From Candidatus Rhabdochlamydia oedothoracis (GTDB lineage Bacteria > Chlamydiota > Chlamydiia > Chlamydiales > Rhabdochlamydiaceae): DNA of 64,000 bases. Location of the stretch: positions 62,001 to 126,000 of the forward strand of contig NZ_CP075587.1 of NCBI RefSeq assembly GCF_019453995.1, given 5' to 3'. The notes beneath the pieces were generated by a model, which did no database searches, was not told the DNA's origin, and worked only from the letters and a program-made list of their open reading frames with translations. This document shows, one piece after another, positions 1 through 9,383 of this stretch (the stretch's first letter is position 1; the number at the start of each line of letters is the position of its first letter). Both the position numbers and the translations under genes were made by a program.

Positions 1-68
1 CAAGGCTCGTCATCGCCATGAACGGGATAAAAGGCTATGCGATAGAATCAAATCTATTTTATTGTTAG
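1..68 (+). pseudogene. ISe: N-terminal fragment of an IS630-type transposase
   Basis: Read from base 2, this gives an open frame ending in residues CDRIKSILLL, a pattern typical of the N-terminal helix-turn-helix part of IS630-family transposases. It is cut at base 69 by the end of an ISd copy. The matching 3' tail of what may be the same gene lies at 1411-1503, so ISd and ISa probably landed in it. No other copy of this transposase occurs in the window. Family assignment is by pattern recognition on only 22 residues, so it is moderate. Confidence 0.5.
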
Positions 69-270
69 AGCCTGTTTAAAATCTTTTCAAAAGTAGAGCA
101 ATAAAAGCAAGAACCACCATATTCAGGCTTGTATGTAGTTTTCTTTCGCAATTTTTCCATAGCCTGCGACATTTTTCTATCCACGCAAAAGAACGCTCTA
201 CAACCCATCTTTTGGGATAACTGTAAAAGTATGAAGTGTATTTCTTTTGGCTATTTCTACTATACATCCC
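69..270 (-). mobile_element. ISd (IS5 family), 3'-end fragment
   Basis: Begins with the ISd terminal sequence GAGCCTGTTTAAAATC and encodes, on the minus strand, the C-terminal part of the ISd transposase including the VVERSFAW segment that carries the catalytic Glu. It stops abruptly at base 271, where ISa begins, and the rest of ISd is not found on the far side of ISa. The copy is therefore dead. Confidence 0.8.
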
Positions 271-1410
271 AGTCTTTTCAAGTTTGAAGTGCACAGAAGA
301 ATTAAAAAAAGAATAGGCAGGCGATGAAAGAATCTCTATTGTGATTTTTAACAATCAAACACAAGGAGAGACCTTGCCTAAAGGCTACCATCACCTAACC
401 TATGACCAAAGATGTCAGATTTATATTTTAAAAGCTAGAGGAGATACATCTAGCTCAATAGCAAACATTCTAAAAGTTCATCATAGCACTATTAGTAGGG
501 AACTTAAGAGAAATAAAGGGCAACGAGGATACCGTCATCAGCAAGCTCAAGAAAAAGCATTTCTTAGAAAAAATTCTCAGCCCAATAAAAAAATGACTCC
601 TCAAATAGTTACCCGTATTGAAGAAAAAATCAAGTTGCAATGGAGCCCTATACAAATATCCGGATGGCTTAAAAGACATGGTAAAGAACATGTTAGTCAT
701 GAGACCATCTATAATCATATCTGGAAAGATAAACGACAGGGAGGACAGCTTTATAGAGAGCTCCGTCATCGAGGGAAAAAATATAACAAGCAGAGAAAGG
801 GAGCTTCTGGAAGAGGGAACATGCCTGGTCGTATAGATATTAAGCAACGGCCTTGTATTGTAGAAAAAAAGACTCGTTTAGGAGACTGGGAACTAGATAC
901 AGTCATAGGGGCAGGACATAAAGGCGTAATTGTATCAATGGTAGAAAGAACTTCCAAGCTAACTAAGCTCGCCAAAGTTTCTCATAAAACTGCAGAGGAA
1001 GTAAGTCAAGCGTTAATTGAACAACTTAAACCTATCAAAGATTTTGTACACACATTAACAGCAGACAACGGAAAAGAATTTGCCTATCACCAAATGGTTA
1101 GTTTCGAGCTAGAGACAGACTTCTACTTTGCAACGCCCTACCATTCTTGGGAAAGAGGCTTAAATGAGCATACAAACGGACTAGTTAGGCAATATTTTCC
1201 TAAAACACAAAGCTTTTTAGATACGACTTCCAAGGATATAGAAAGGGTGGAAACTTTACTAAATAACAGACCTAGAAAGGCTCTCAACTTCGAAACTCCA
1301 CTAGAAGTGTTTACGAGATTATCTACAAACATGCTATGCTCGGGTGCACAATAGATGTTTTTTCAAGTATTTATATGTTCTTTTTTGTGCACTTCAAGGT
1401 TGAAAGGGCC
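271..1410 (+). mobile_element. ISa copy 1 (IS30 family), complete
   Basis: 1140 bp bounded by imperfect inverted repeats: left end AGTCTTTTCAAGTTTGAAGT and right end, reversed, GGCCCTTTCAACCTTGAAGT, continuing into GTGCACA on both sides. Unlike copies 3, 4 and 5 it lacks a matching 3-bp target duplication (CCC on the left, AAG on the right). The left flank is ISd and the right flank is an ISe tail, so a deletion or recombination through ISa has probably joined unrelated flanks. Confidence 0.9.
374..1354 (+). CDS. IS30-family transposase (ISa copy 1)
   Basis: Catalyses cut-and-paste or circle-type transposition of ISa. An N-terminal helix-turn-helix (HLTYDQRCQIYILKARG through HHSTISRELKRN) is followed by an RNase-H-like DDE domain. 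Visible catalytic residues, numbered from the TTG start, are D175 in GDWELD, D231 in ADNGKEF and E265 in NEHTNG, the usual IS30 pattern. I place the start at TTG 374 because AAGGAGAG lies 3 bases upstream. An in-frame GTG at 341 has no ribosome site and would add 11 residues. The product is 326 residues, normal for the family, with no frameshift, so it may be active. Confidence 0.9.
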   Translation: MPKGYHHLTYDQRCQIYILKARGDTSSSIANILKVHHSTISRELKRNKGQRGYRHQQAQEKAFLRKNSQPNKKMTPQIVTRIEEKIKLQWSPIQISGWLKRHGKEHVSHETIYNHIWKDKRQGGQLYRELRHRGKKYNKQRKGASGRGNMPGRIDIKQRPCIVEKKTRLGDWELDTVIGAGHKGVIVSMVERTSKLTKLAKVSHKTAEEVSQALIEQLKPIKDFVHTLTADNGKEFAYHQMVSFELETDFYFATPYHSWERGLNEHTNGLVRQYFPKTQSFLDTTSKDIERVETLLNNRPRKALNFETPLEVFTRLSTNMLCSGAQ

Positions 1411-1503
1411 AAGGCAATTTGTGCTTTTTTTGAAAATATTCCTAAATATCGGGAAGAACTGCAGCCTCTTTTATCTAAGAAATTTTACTTAGTTAAATCT
1501 TAA
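1411..1503 (+). pseudogene. ISe: C-terminal fragment of an IS630-type transposase
   Basis: An open frame starting at the ISa border encodes ICAFFENIPKYREELQPLLS and stops at TAA 1501. This is the pattern of the C-terminus of IS630-family transposases (Phe-Phe-(E/D)-x-Ile ... Leu-x-x-Leu). It differs clearly from the C-termini of ISb and ISc. Together with bases 1-68 it suggests one ISe copy split and mostly lost. The DNA just after the stop (TTAATTTAAAGATAAACGAG, then TATA) resembles the ends of the MITE units at 10012-10279. Confidence 0.45.
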
Positions 1504-1523
1504 TTTAAAGATAAACGAGTATA

Positions 1524-2629
1524 TACTAGTGCCGATTCAAACGGCTAGCTTAATGGGATTTAAGTCAACGACTTGAAACTTGTCGTTTATCCTACATTTC
1601 AAAATATCTGTTATTTTCGGTATCTCTTCTAAGAAGAATCCTCTAATTGCCTGAAAAAAAGTCACCGACGTTTCGTAATATCGATTGTATACCTTCTTTT
1701 CCTTTAAGATCTTCCACAAGCGTTCAATAGGATTCAAATTCGGCGAATAAGGAGGGAGATAGTGCACTTTAATCCTAGAAGACATCAGAAACTCTTCTAG
1801 TTTCTTATTTTTGTTTGATCTTGCATTATCCAAAATTACATGAATAATTCGAGCCTCTGTCTGTTTTTCTAGCTTCTTGAAAAAATCGAGCATTGCATCG
1901 GCATCAACTGTCTTATATTCCTCTGTAAAAATCTTCATTCCTGTCAGGCAAAGAGCTCCAGCAAAATGCAATCGCAATTGTTTCCCGGATGTCTGCAAAG
2001 TCTTTTGAACGCCTTTTTTGATCCATCCACATACGGCTTGGGACTGATGTTCAGGATGCACAGCATCTATGAAATAGATCTCTTCATCAGGGTTTAAGGT
2101 CTCCTTTAAAGCCCTATATTGTTCTATGAAAATTCGTTGTTTTTCAGGAGCTAATTTCCCAGGAATCTTTTTAGGACGTTTATAAACAAATCCGTGCTGT
2201 ATGAGCCAATCTGTCATGCCACTTCGGGAATATTTTATCCCATATTGCTCATGCACATAAGCTATGATCCCTTTGACTTTAAGATAGGTCTTTTCATGTA
2301 GGTGTTTTAGTAGAGACTCTTTTTGGTCTTGTGAAAGTTTTGATTTGCTACCGCCTCGAGGGCTACTTCCAGTTTTATTTTCGGAATCATATTCTCTGAG
2401 GTATTTCTGAACAGTGATAGGGCTTATCCGGAGTGTTTTAGCAAGATTTTTTGTTGAGATACCCTCATCATAGCCCAAAATTACACAAAGCCTATTCCGT
2501 TCAGAATAGTCTTTTGGATGCTTTAACTTGTGTTCTAAGTCAGCTCTCTGGCTAGGGATCAGTTTTTTCATACTCAATAGCTTAACACAAAACAAAATAT
2601 TTTTCTATACGATTGAATCGGAACCACTA
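1524..2629 (-). mobile_element. ISb copy 1 (IS630 family), complete
   Basis: 1106 bp, with ends TACTAGTGCCGATTCAA (right end as read on the plus strand) and, reversed, TAGTGGTTCCGATTCAA. TA dinucleotides flank both ends, as expected for IS630/Tc1-type insertion. Copies at 31332 and 33373 have exactly the same length. Confidence 0.9.
1537..2571 (-). CDS. IS630-family transposase (ISb copy 1)
   Basis: Single-frame Tc1/mariner-type transposase, 344 residues from ATG 2571. N-terminal helix-turn-helix region (GISTKNLAKTLRISPITVQ) and winged-helix segment, then a DDE_3 domain. Catalytic residues are D169 (YFIDAVHPEH), D248 (VILDNARS) and E283 (NLNPIERLW). D248 and E283 are separated by 34 residues, the DD34E spacing diagnostic of IS630. 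A longer start eight codons upstream (TTG) is possible but has no better ribosome site. The frame is intact and potentially active. Confidence 0.88.
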   Translation of the reverse strand: MKKLIPSQRADLEHKLKHPKDYSERNRLCVILGYDEGISTKNLAKTLRISPITVQKYLREYDSENKTGSSPRGGSKSKLSQDQKESLLKHLHEKTYLKVKGIIAYVHEQYGIKYSRSGMTDWLIQHGFVYKRPKKIPGKLAPEKQRIFIEQYRALKETLNPDEEIYFIDAVHPEHQSQAVCGWIKKGVQKTLQTSGKQLRLHFAGALCLTGMKIFTEEYKTVDADAMLDFFKKLEKQTEARIIHVILDNARSNKNKKLEEFLMSSRIKVHYLPPYSPNLNPIERLWKILKEKKVYNRYYETSVTFFQAIRGFFLEEIPKITDILKCRINDKFQVVDLNPIKLAV

Positions 2630-2708
2630 TATCACTGACAGAAATGGGTGTATAGAAGCATTTTCAATACATAAAAACCATTGTTCGGTGTAAAAAACGT
2701 TTTAGCAT
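2630..2708 (+). mobile_element. ISd internal fragment
   Basis: About 80 bases matching the middle of the ISd transposase gene (encoding ITDRNGCIEAF ... GVKNVLA), with a 1-base deletion in the run before GTTCGG. It abuts the left end of ISb copy 1, so ISb inserted into an ISd copy that then decayed. Confidence 0.75.
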
Positions 2709-2779
2709 ATAGCTGTTTCCTTAAGCTATGCAAGAGAAACACTTACTTTGAACCGTATAAAAAGGATTAAAAGTAAGAG

Positions 2780-5700
2780 TTAAAAATTCCAAGACGCATT
2801 TATATTCATTTCATTCACTGTTGATCTTTTTCCAAAAACCCCTTCATATCCTATAGATAACTGGATGTCTCCTTGGCGGGAGACAAGAAATTGCGCACCC
2901 ACGAGCAATTGATCGATTGTTTGGTGAAAGTTAGAAGTTGTAAAATCAGGTCTAAAAAATGTTCCCCCTCTAAATCCAGAAGTGTAATGACCGCGCGTTA
3001 GAGGAGTTGTTCTCAACCAACCTAGATTGACACTAGGAACTAAGCAAAAACCAGCAACACATGATTCTTTAGTGACTTTAATATTGACCAAAGAACGTAA
3101 AAAGGAAGAGCATTTGCCTTTTATAGAAAGGTCAATAGACTGAGCTCCTTTTTCTTTAAATTTCCCTTGGAACGAGTTGGTTTGATCTAATCTGATTTCA
3201 GGTTGAACGAAAAAATTGTCTATATGGAAAGGCTCTAATCTAAACCCTGCTAGGAGAATCTCTGAAAGGTTCCAAGTAGTAGGATCGCTATGCGCTTTTC
3301 TAGAAAGCCCTGGAAATACAATTTTTCGATCCACATCATAGAAATTACCTACTCCTAAAAGCAGAAAATCGAAATAGAAATTTTCACAGTCGTACTTAAC
3401 ATAAGGACCTAAGTATATGGAATCAGCATGAGCATGGCCCACCTGATGTTTCCAATCAAGTTGGGCATGAGAGTATCCAAATCCTATGCCTAGGCTCCAC
3501 TCATCGAGAAATAGGCGGTCTGCCCCCACTGCAACTCCCCAGGTGCGAGCCGTAAAGCCAGGAGCTCCTTGACGCTCTTCTTGTGAATAAATAAACCCTA
3601 AAGGGTTAAACCAAATATTTGTAGGTTCATCGATATCTGCGTAACAATAAGACCTTTGACCAACTCCTGTTAAAAAAAAGGTATTGGCAAAATTAAAATT
3701 GTTCTCGAGTTCAACTAAGGGCAGAGATCCAAATGCAGCAGGGGTTAAGCTTTTAAGTGCTTTTGCATATTCATCCATCGGTAGCTGGAGTAACGCATTA
3801 GCCACTAAAACTAGATCTGTATTTGCAAAATCAAAGTTATTACAAAATAGACAATCTGCAACAGATTTCGGATTACCGGTCAAGTTAGAATCAGGCATAC
3901 CTACAACTACAGAAGGGGATTTTAAAAAGAGTTGAACTTGGTTAGGCAAATAATTGATGGTGTAATCAAAGGGCCTACTAATAACAGTACGGCTAAATTG
4001 TCCTGTGACAGATTCTGCAGTAAGAAAAGTATAGGTTGTTCCTTCTAAATAAACTCCGGGTGTAGGCTTGATGAGAAGCTCCCCGTTCAACGAGGCCATC
4101 CCTGTCACTTCTAGTAGATCGCTTCCTCCTATAACATCAATTTCTATACCTAATCTACCAGATGGGTCTTGCGTATAATTCCCGTTGATTGTAAGGGTTC
4201 CAATAGAATTCCCTGGTTCTACAAAACCGAAGTTCTTCATAATGCTTATATTGAATGTTCCAGAGCCAAAAATATAGCCATAGTTGGTAACAACGCCTGC
4301 ATTGATTGTTCCATTATTTTGCAGTGTGCCACGCATTACATTAACAGAATTGCTGGCAAATTTTTCTTTGACAGGAATGACAAGAGTCCCGTTTTGAATA
4401 ATAGTATTACCTGCAAAATCATCAACTCCAATAAAAGATAATCTTTCAGTTCCATCTTTAACTAGAGTACCATTACCTGATATTTGACCTTCGTAGGCTC
4501 CTGAAAAGTTTTGGTCAAAAATTAGAGTTCCGAAGCTGTTAATAAGAACATCGTTTTGTATATAAGATGCGTTTCCTTGCACAGTTCCGTCTTTTATGAT
4601 CAAATTTCCCATAGGAACTGTTTCTGTTAAAACCAAGGTCCCCGCGTCTGTTTTTGTGAGAGAACCCTCACCCCGGATAGGGCCTCCAATAAATAAAGTA
4701 CGAGAAGGATTTACAGCAATAGTTCCCTCTAAATTTAAAATAATATCCCTTTCTAAGGAAAAAGTATCCGTTGCTTCAAGGGTTCCTCCTGCAAAAACGA
4801 GCTCTGAAGAACGAAATCCCAGCACATCACTTGCTATAACAATAGTTCCCTCTTTGATTACAGTAGGTCCTCGATAGTTGTTTTTTTGTGAGGTCATAGT
4901 AACCGTGCCACTACCTTCTTTTCTAACCCCTATATCTTGAAAACTTCCTGGATCTGATTGGATACTAAAATCTGCTAGTAAAGAGTTCTCATTTTGAAAT
5001 ACTAACTTAGCGTCACTATATAAAAAAATATCGTCAGCAAATCCAAGCCCAGGCCCAGCGGGTAGAGCAATATCAGATCCGACAGAATCTGTTCCAGCCT
5101 CGCCTCCTTGGGTTTGATTCCCACGTAAAGAAACCGAGTCTTGGATAATTAACTGGGCGTTGTTACCAACAAAAACAGCTCCTCCAATTCCAGCTCCACC
5201 ACCACCACTTCCTGCATAAGGTTTTATTTGTTGAGCCTGACCACCGCCATTTCCCCCAAAGTTCCCTCCTTGGCTAACCATACCTTCCTTAAAAATATAA
5301 TATTTAGGCTTTTTAGCAAGGTTGTTTTCCTCCTCCTGAAGAAAAGCATCGTTGCCACCTCCGCCTCCTCCAAAACCACCTCCGCCTCCTCCTCCTCCTC
5401 CCTGGTAAGGGATGTTTCTCCCAACAGAAATTGTTAGAATCCCACTTCTACCGAATTTGGATCTTCCTCCGGATGTATATTTGACTGTTGCTCCCGGGAG
5501 GGTCGTTAAATCTCCACCACCACCACCACCGCCACCGCCAAAACCACCACCACCGCCACTACCAAAACCCGTTATAGGTACTAGTTGTGCTATTGCCTGA
5601 TTAGGAGTTCTGGAAGTAGCGCCTGGAGTATCTCCCCGTTTTGGTTTTGGAGTTGAAATGTCGAGAGTGACTGAGGACCCCCCTCCACCACCGCTGCCAT

Positions 5701-6841
5701 AGCCACCACCACCACCACCGTTTCTTAGGTTAGCCGCACCACCACCACCACCACCCTTATCACCACCATTACCAGGTTGAGAGACAAGTTGTATTTTTGC
5801 GTAGACTACGCGTTCGTTGAATTCTATGTTTGCTACTTGCTCAAATAGTGTTGGGGGTTGTGCAACATACGCACCTCCACCTCCACCTCCACCGGCTCCT
5901 CCTTTTCCTCCCGTTCCTCCATCTACAACTTGATCACTTGTCAAAAACTCATAAATACTACCTGTAGTAGAGCCACCTTTTCCTCCACCATCATTATTGC
6001 TTAAGTTTTCAGAACTACTGCCTGACTCACCATCTGTTATGTCAAATTGGGGCGTTAAATCGACTTTAGTGAATTTTTTAGCTATAGAAAAAAAACCTCC
6101 AATCCCTGGGAATTTAGAACCGATAAAGAGAACTTTATATATGTCGTTGTCGTAAAGAGCCTGAGCTGTTACCGTTCCTCCATTTCCTCCTTCATTTCCT
6201 CCTATTGCTACTGGATTTCCCATAGATCCATGTTGACCTGGATTATCCCCTCCTCCTTGTGTCCGACTAGCATTTGGGTCAGCTGATGAAAAACTAGCCC
6301 CTCCTCCTGATCCACTGAAACCTCCTCCTTTCAAATTTTGAAAACCACTTGCACCTTTTCCTCCTTGTGCAAGATTATTCTTAAGAGAGGTGTTATTCAA
6401 AGTAACAACAGTATTAGGAGCTACATACACTCCACCCCCTGCTCCTAATCCTCCTCCTCCTCCACTACCTTGATTTGAGATTCCATTTCCCCCAATAGCT
6501 GCACCATTTTGTATATTGCAATTTTCGATAGTTAGATTAGCATTTGCAACGAATAAACGATTTTGGTTCCCATCAATTATTTGAGGAACTGTTCCAGACG
6601 TAGTAATCTTTGCCGTTCTTTGGATAACAGGTAATTTGCTATTAAGCAGAATAGGAGGCAATCCGCTATTTATAGTTATAGTATTAGTAGCTGTATTCCC
6701 TGTCTCATTCAGATCTAAAATAGCTTGTCTAAGGCTGCCTGGGCCTGCATCGGCCTCACTTGAAACTGTATAGGTATCGCCCCACAAAGGAGCTGAAAAA
6801 AAAATTATGCTAGTTAAGATAAGAAAGTGCTTAGAATCCAT
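2780..6841 (-). CDS. Glycine-rich autotransporter, Pmp-like (type V secretion)
   Basis: 1353 residues. Residues 1-21 form a signal peptide ending near PLWG. Then comes a motif seen at the start of many adhesin passengers (TVSSEADAGPGSLRQAI), and residues about 110-560 are dominated by Gly runs with short hydrophobic spacers. One segment reads GAGIGGAVFVGNN, resembling the GGA(I/V) motif of chlamydial Pmp proteins. Residues about 640-950 carry repeats like SLTKTDAGTLVLT and VIKEGTIVIAS, typical of passenger-associated transport repeats. About 290 C-terminal residues form an autotransporter beta-barrel ending in NASWNF, with the terminal Phe used for outer-membrane insertion. Predicted outer-membrane, surface-exposed adhesin. 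The gene stands alone between IS clusters. Codon use in the Gly tracts (GGT/GGA/GGC mix) argues against a simple repeat artefact. Exact Pmp membership is uncertain. Confidence 0.85.
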   Translation of the reverse strand: MDSKHFLILTSIIFFSAPLWGDTYTVSSEADAGPGSLRQAILDLNETGNTATNTITINSGLPPILLNSKLPVIQRTAKITTSGTVPQIIDGNQNRLFVANANLTIENCNIQNGAAIGGNGISNQGSGGGGGLGAGGGVYVAPNTVVTLNNTSLKNNLAQGGKGASGFQNLKGGGFSGSGGGASFSSADPNASRTQGGGDNPGQHGSMGNPVAIGGNEGGNGGTVTAQALYDNDIYKVLFIGSKFPGIGGFFSIAKKFTKVDLTPQFDITDGESGSSSENLSNNDGGGKGGSTTGSIYEFLTSDQVVDGGTGGKGGAGGGGGGGAYVAQPPTLFEQVANIEFNERVVYAKIQLVSQPGNGGDKGGGGGGAANLRNGGGGGGYGSGGGGGSSVTLDISTPKPKRGDTPGATSRTPNQAIAQLVPITGFGSGGGGGFGGGGGGGGGDLTTLPGATVKYTSGGRSKFGRSGILTISVGRNIPYQGGGGGGGGGFGGGGGGNDAFLQEEENNLAKKPKYYIFKEGMVSQGGNFGGNGGGQAQQIKPYAGSGGGGAGIGGAVFVGNNAQLIIQDSVSLRGNQTQGGEAGTDSVGSDIALPAGPGLGFADDIFLYSDAKLVFQNENSLLADFSIQSDPGSFQDIGVRKEGSGTVTMTSQKNNYRGPTVIKEGTIVIASDVLGFRSSELVFAGGTLEATDTFSLERDIILNLEGTIAVNPSRTLFIGGPIRGEGSLTKTDAGTLVLTETVPMGNLIIKDGTVQGNASYIQNDVLINSFGTLIFDQNFSGAYEGQISGNGTLVKDGTERLSFIGVDDFAGNTIIQNGTLVIPVKEKFASNSVNVMRGTLQNNGTINAGVVTNYGYIFGSGTFNISIMKNFGFVEPGNSIGTLTINGNYTQDPSGRLGIEIDVIGGSDLLEVTGMASLNGELLIKPTPGVYLEGTTYTFLTAESVTGQFSRTVISRPFDYTINYLPNQVQLFLKSPSVVVGMPDSNLTGNPKSVADCLFCNNFDFANTDLVLVANALLQLPMDEYAKALKSLTPAAFGSLPLVELENNFNFANTFFLTGVGQRSYCYADIDEPTNIWFNPLGFIYSQEERQGAPGFTARTWGVAVGADRLFLDEWSLGIGFGYSHAQLDWKHQVGHAHADSIYLGPYVKYDCENFYFDFLLLGVGNFYDVDRKIVFPGLSRKAHSDPTTWNLSEILLAGFRLEPFHIDNFFVQPEIRLDQTNSFQGKFKEKGAQSIDLSIKGKCSSFLRSLVNIKVTKESCVAGFCLVPSVNLGWLRTTPLTRGHYTSGFRGGTFFRPDFTTSNFHQTIDQLLVGAQFLVSRQGDIQLSIGYEGVFGKRSTVNEMNINASWNF

Positions 6842-7156
6842 ACATACTCAAATGTTATAAATAGTTAACTTTATTCTTTAAAGATATATGCATATAACAT
6901 TTTTATTAAAAATGACAATAATTTTTTTAAAAATTATTGAATAACCTACATTCCTAGACCTAAAAGATAAAAATTTTGAATTAGCCAAATAATCTGCTAT
7001 CGTTTTTTGAGTCTGTAAAAATTTCTTTGTAAATAAAAAATTTGAGGAGCGATAAATTGATTATCTTACACTTCAAGGAAAATAGATTTCTTGCATATAT
7101 AGTGGTTCCGATTCAATCGTATAGAAAAATATTTGTTTTGTGTTAAGCTATTGAGC

Positions 7157-8040
7157 ATGAAAAAACTGACCCCTAGCCAGATAGCTGACTTAGAACACAA
7201 GTTAAAGCATCCAAAAGACTATTCTGAACGGAATAGGCTTTGTGTAATTTTGGGCTATGATGAGGGTATCTCAACAAAAAATCTTGCTAAAACACTCCGG
7301 ATAAGTCCTATCACTGTTCAGGAATACCTCAGAGAATATGATTCCGAAAATAAAACTGGAAGTAGCCCTCGAGGCGGTAACAAATCAAAACTTTCACAAG
7401 ACCAAACAGAGTCTCTACTAAAACACCTACAGGAAAAGACCTATCTTAAAGTCAAAGGGATCATAGCTTATGTGCATGAGCAATATGGGATAAAATATTC
7501 CCGAAGTGGCATGACAGATTGGCTAATACAGCACGGATTTGCTTATAAACGTCCTAAAAAGATTCCTGGGAAATTAGATCTTGAAAAACAACGAATTTTC
7601 ATAGAACAATATATGGCTTTAAAGGAGACCTTAAACCCTGATGAAGAGATTTATTTCATAGATGCTGTGCATCCTGAACATCAGTCCCAAGCCGTATGTG
7701 GATGGATCAAAAAAGGCGTTCAAAAGACTTTGCAGACATCCGGGAAACAATTGCGATTGCATTTTGCTGGAGCTCTTTGCCTGACAGGAATGAAGATTTT
7801 TACAGAGGAATATAAGACAGTTGATGCCGATGCAATGCTCGATTTTTTCAAGAAGCTAGAAAAACAGACAGAGGCTCGAATTATTCATGTAATTTTGGAT
7901 AATGCGAGATCAAACAAAAATAAGAAACTAGAAGAGTTTCTGATGTCTTCTAGGATTAAAGTGCACTATCTCCCTCCTTATTCACCGAATTTGAATCCTA
8001 TTGAACGCTTGTGGAAGATCTTAAGGGAAAAGACGGTATA
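7157..8040 (+). pseudogene. IS630-family transposase (ISb copy 2), interrupted
   Basis: Intact from ATG 7157 through the catalytic D, D and E motifs, then cut by ISc after EKTVY; the frame runs 7 codons into ISc before a stop. The missing C-terminal 50 or so residues are encoded downstream of ISc at 9844-9996. That tail contains changes not seen in other copies (TDVLQ for TDILK), so it has decayed for longer than copies 1, 3 and 4. Confidence 0.85.
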
Positions 8041-8200
8041 TAGTTATTTAAAATATTATTGATAAAGTTGTATATTTTTCTCCAACAAAATATATGGAGG
8101 TAGAGAAATGCCTAAACCTTATTCAATGGATCTAAGAGCCTGTTTAAAATCTTCTCATTAAGGTATAATGATAGTTTTCATAAAACCTTTGGAGGTAATT

Positions 8201-8533
8201 ATGACCCGCTCTTATCCAAGCGATATCTCTCGTAAACAATTTAGCAAAATCCATCTAATACTTGAGTCTACACGCAAAAAAACACGTCCACGAAGAGTTG
8301 ATCTATATGATATTTTTTGTGGAATTTTGTACATTTTAAAAAGTGGTTGCCAGTGGCGTATGTTACCCATAGAATATCCTAAATGGGAATTGTGTTATTA
8401 TTATTTCCATCTTTGGAATAAAAAAGAGGATAAAAATTCTAAGAGTATTCTTGAAATAGTTTTAAAAAAAATTGGTTGGCGAGGCCAGAAAAAGCAGTGG
8501 TCGGAAAGAGAAAACAAGCTTTGTAATTATTGA
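8201..8533 (+). CDS. ISd ORF A: N-terminal half of IS5-family transposase
   Basis: 110 residues from ATG 8201, which has GGAGG six bases upstream. Matches the DUF4096-type N-terminal domain of IS5-family transposases (PSDISRKQFSKIHLILE ... GCQWRMLPIEYPKWE). The catalytic half is in the next frame, overlapping from 8472. The overlap includes a run of eight A (8464-8471), so a programmed net +1 (or -2) ribosomal shift could make the full protein. The same arrangement in the other long copies argues against a chance mutation. Confidence 0.75.
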   Translation: MTRSYPSDISRKQFSKIHLILESTRKKTRPRRVDLYDIFCGILYILKSGCQWRMLPIEYPKWELCYYYFHLWNKKEDKNSKSILEIVLKKIGWRGQKKQWSERENKLCNY

Positions 8534-8993
8534 TGCGCAAAGTGTTAAAAATACTGATACAGCGGAGAAGACAGGATATGATGCAGGGAAAAAAATATCA
8601 GGAATAAAAAGACATATAGCAGTCGATAGCCAAGGGCTTCCTCATGCGATTCACATTACCACCGCTAATATCACTGACAGAAATGGGTGTATAGAAGCAT
8701 TTTCACTACATAAAAACCATTTATTCGGTGTAAAAAATGTTTTAGCAGATGGAGGATATTCTGGAGAAAAATTTGCAAAGAGTGTGCAGGAGATATTAGG
8801 ATGTATAGTAGAAATAGCCAAAAGAAATACACTTCATACTTTTACAGTTATTTCCAAAAGATGGGTTGTAGAGCGTTCTTTTGCGTGGATAGAAAAATGT
8901 CGCAGGCTATGGAAAAATTGCGAAAGAAAACTATATACAAGCCTGAATATGGTGGTTCTTGCTTTTATTGCTCTACTTTTGAAAAGATTTTAA
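8472..8993 (+). CDS. ISd ORF B: catalytic half of IS5-family transposase
   Basis: Carries the DDE_Tnp_1 core: first Asp in FVIIDAQSVKN, second Asp in VLADGGYSG, and Glu in WVVERSFAWIEKCRRLW, the Y(2)R(3)E(6)K-type signature of IS4/IS5-class enzymes. It has no ribosome site of its own, so expression most likely depends on frameshifting from ORF A. The TTG at 8472 only marks the first possible start in frame. Confidence 0.75.
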   Translation: MVGEARKSSGRKEKTSFVIIDAQSVKNTDTAEKTGYDAGKKISGIKRHIAVDSQGLPHAIHITTANITDRNGCIEAFSLHKNHLFGVKNVLADGGYSGEKFAKSVQEILGCIVEIAKRNTLHTFTVISKRWVVERSFAWIEKCRRLWKNCERKLYTSLNMVVLAFIALLLKRF

Positions 8994-9383
8994 ACAGGCT
9001 CTAAGAAAACGAGTGCTTCAATACCTAGAAGAAAATAACGACAAAATGAAGGCCAGCCAGCTATTTCAAGTTGGGATTGCAACTGTCTACCGATGGGTAA
9101 AGCGTAAGAAACAAAGAGGAAACGTAGAACCTCTAAAAAAGAAAAGCACTTATAAGAAAATTGATGATCAGAGATTAATCGCTTATGTAGAAAAAAACCC
9201 CGATCATTTTTTATCAGAGATTGCAAAGCATTTTGGTTTGACTTTGCAAGCAATCTTTTACGCTTTGAAAAGACTCAAGATCACAAGAAAAAAAAGATTG
9301 CGTTTTATAAGGAAAGGAATGCGGAAGCAAGAGCGGAATATCTAAAAAAGATAGAAGCAATTTCTCCTGAAAAAAGGGTCTAT

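Larger units (their letters stand above)
8136..9001 (+). mobile_element. ISd copy (IS5 family), complete
   Basis: 866 bp bounded by GAGCCTGTTTAAAATCTT and its inverted form AAGATTTTAAACAGGCTC. A 3-bp TAA duplication flanks it (8133-8135 and 9002-9004), giving the target GATCTAAG. This is the best preserved ISd in the first half of the window. Confidence 0.9.

Noticed and set aside
470-847. 125-residue minus-strand frame inside ISa (and the same in every ISa copy)
   Set aside because: It is the antisense of the transposase gene, recurs only because the IS is repeated, and has no ribosome site.
5412-5600. Plus-strand frame with a poly-proline run
   Set aside because: Shadow of the poly-glycine coding DNA of the autotransporter on the other strand.
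5510-5760. Possible CRISPR-like repeat array
   Set aside because: The repetition is simple CCACCACCACC triplet DNA encoding glycine, without spacers. No CRISPR array or cas gene was seen anywhere in the window.
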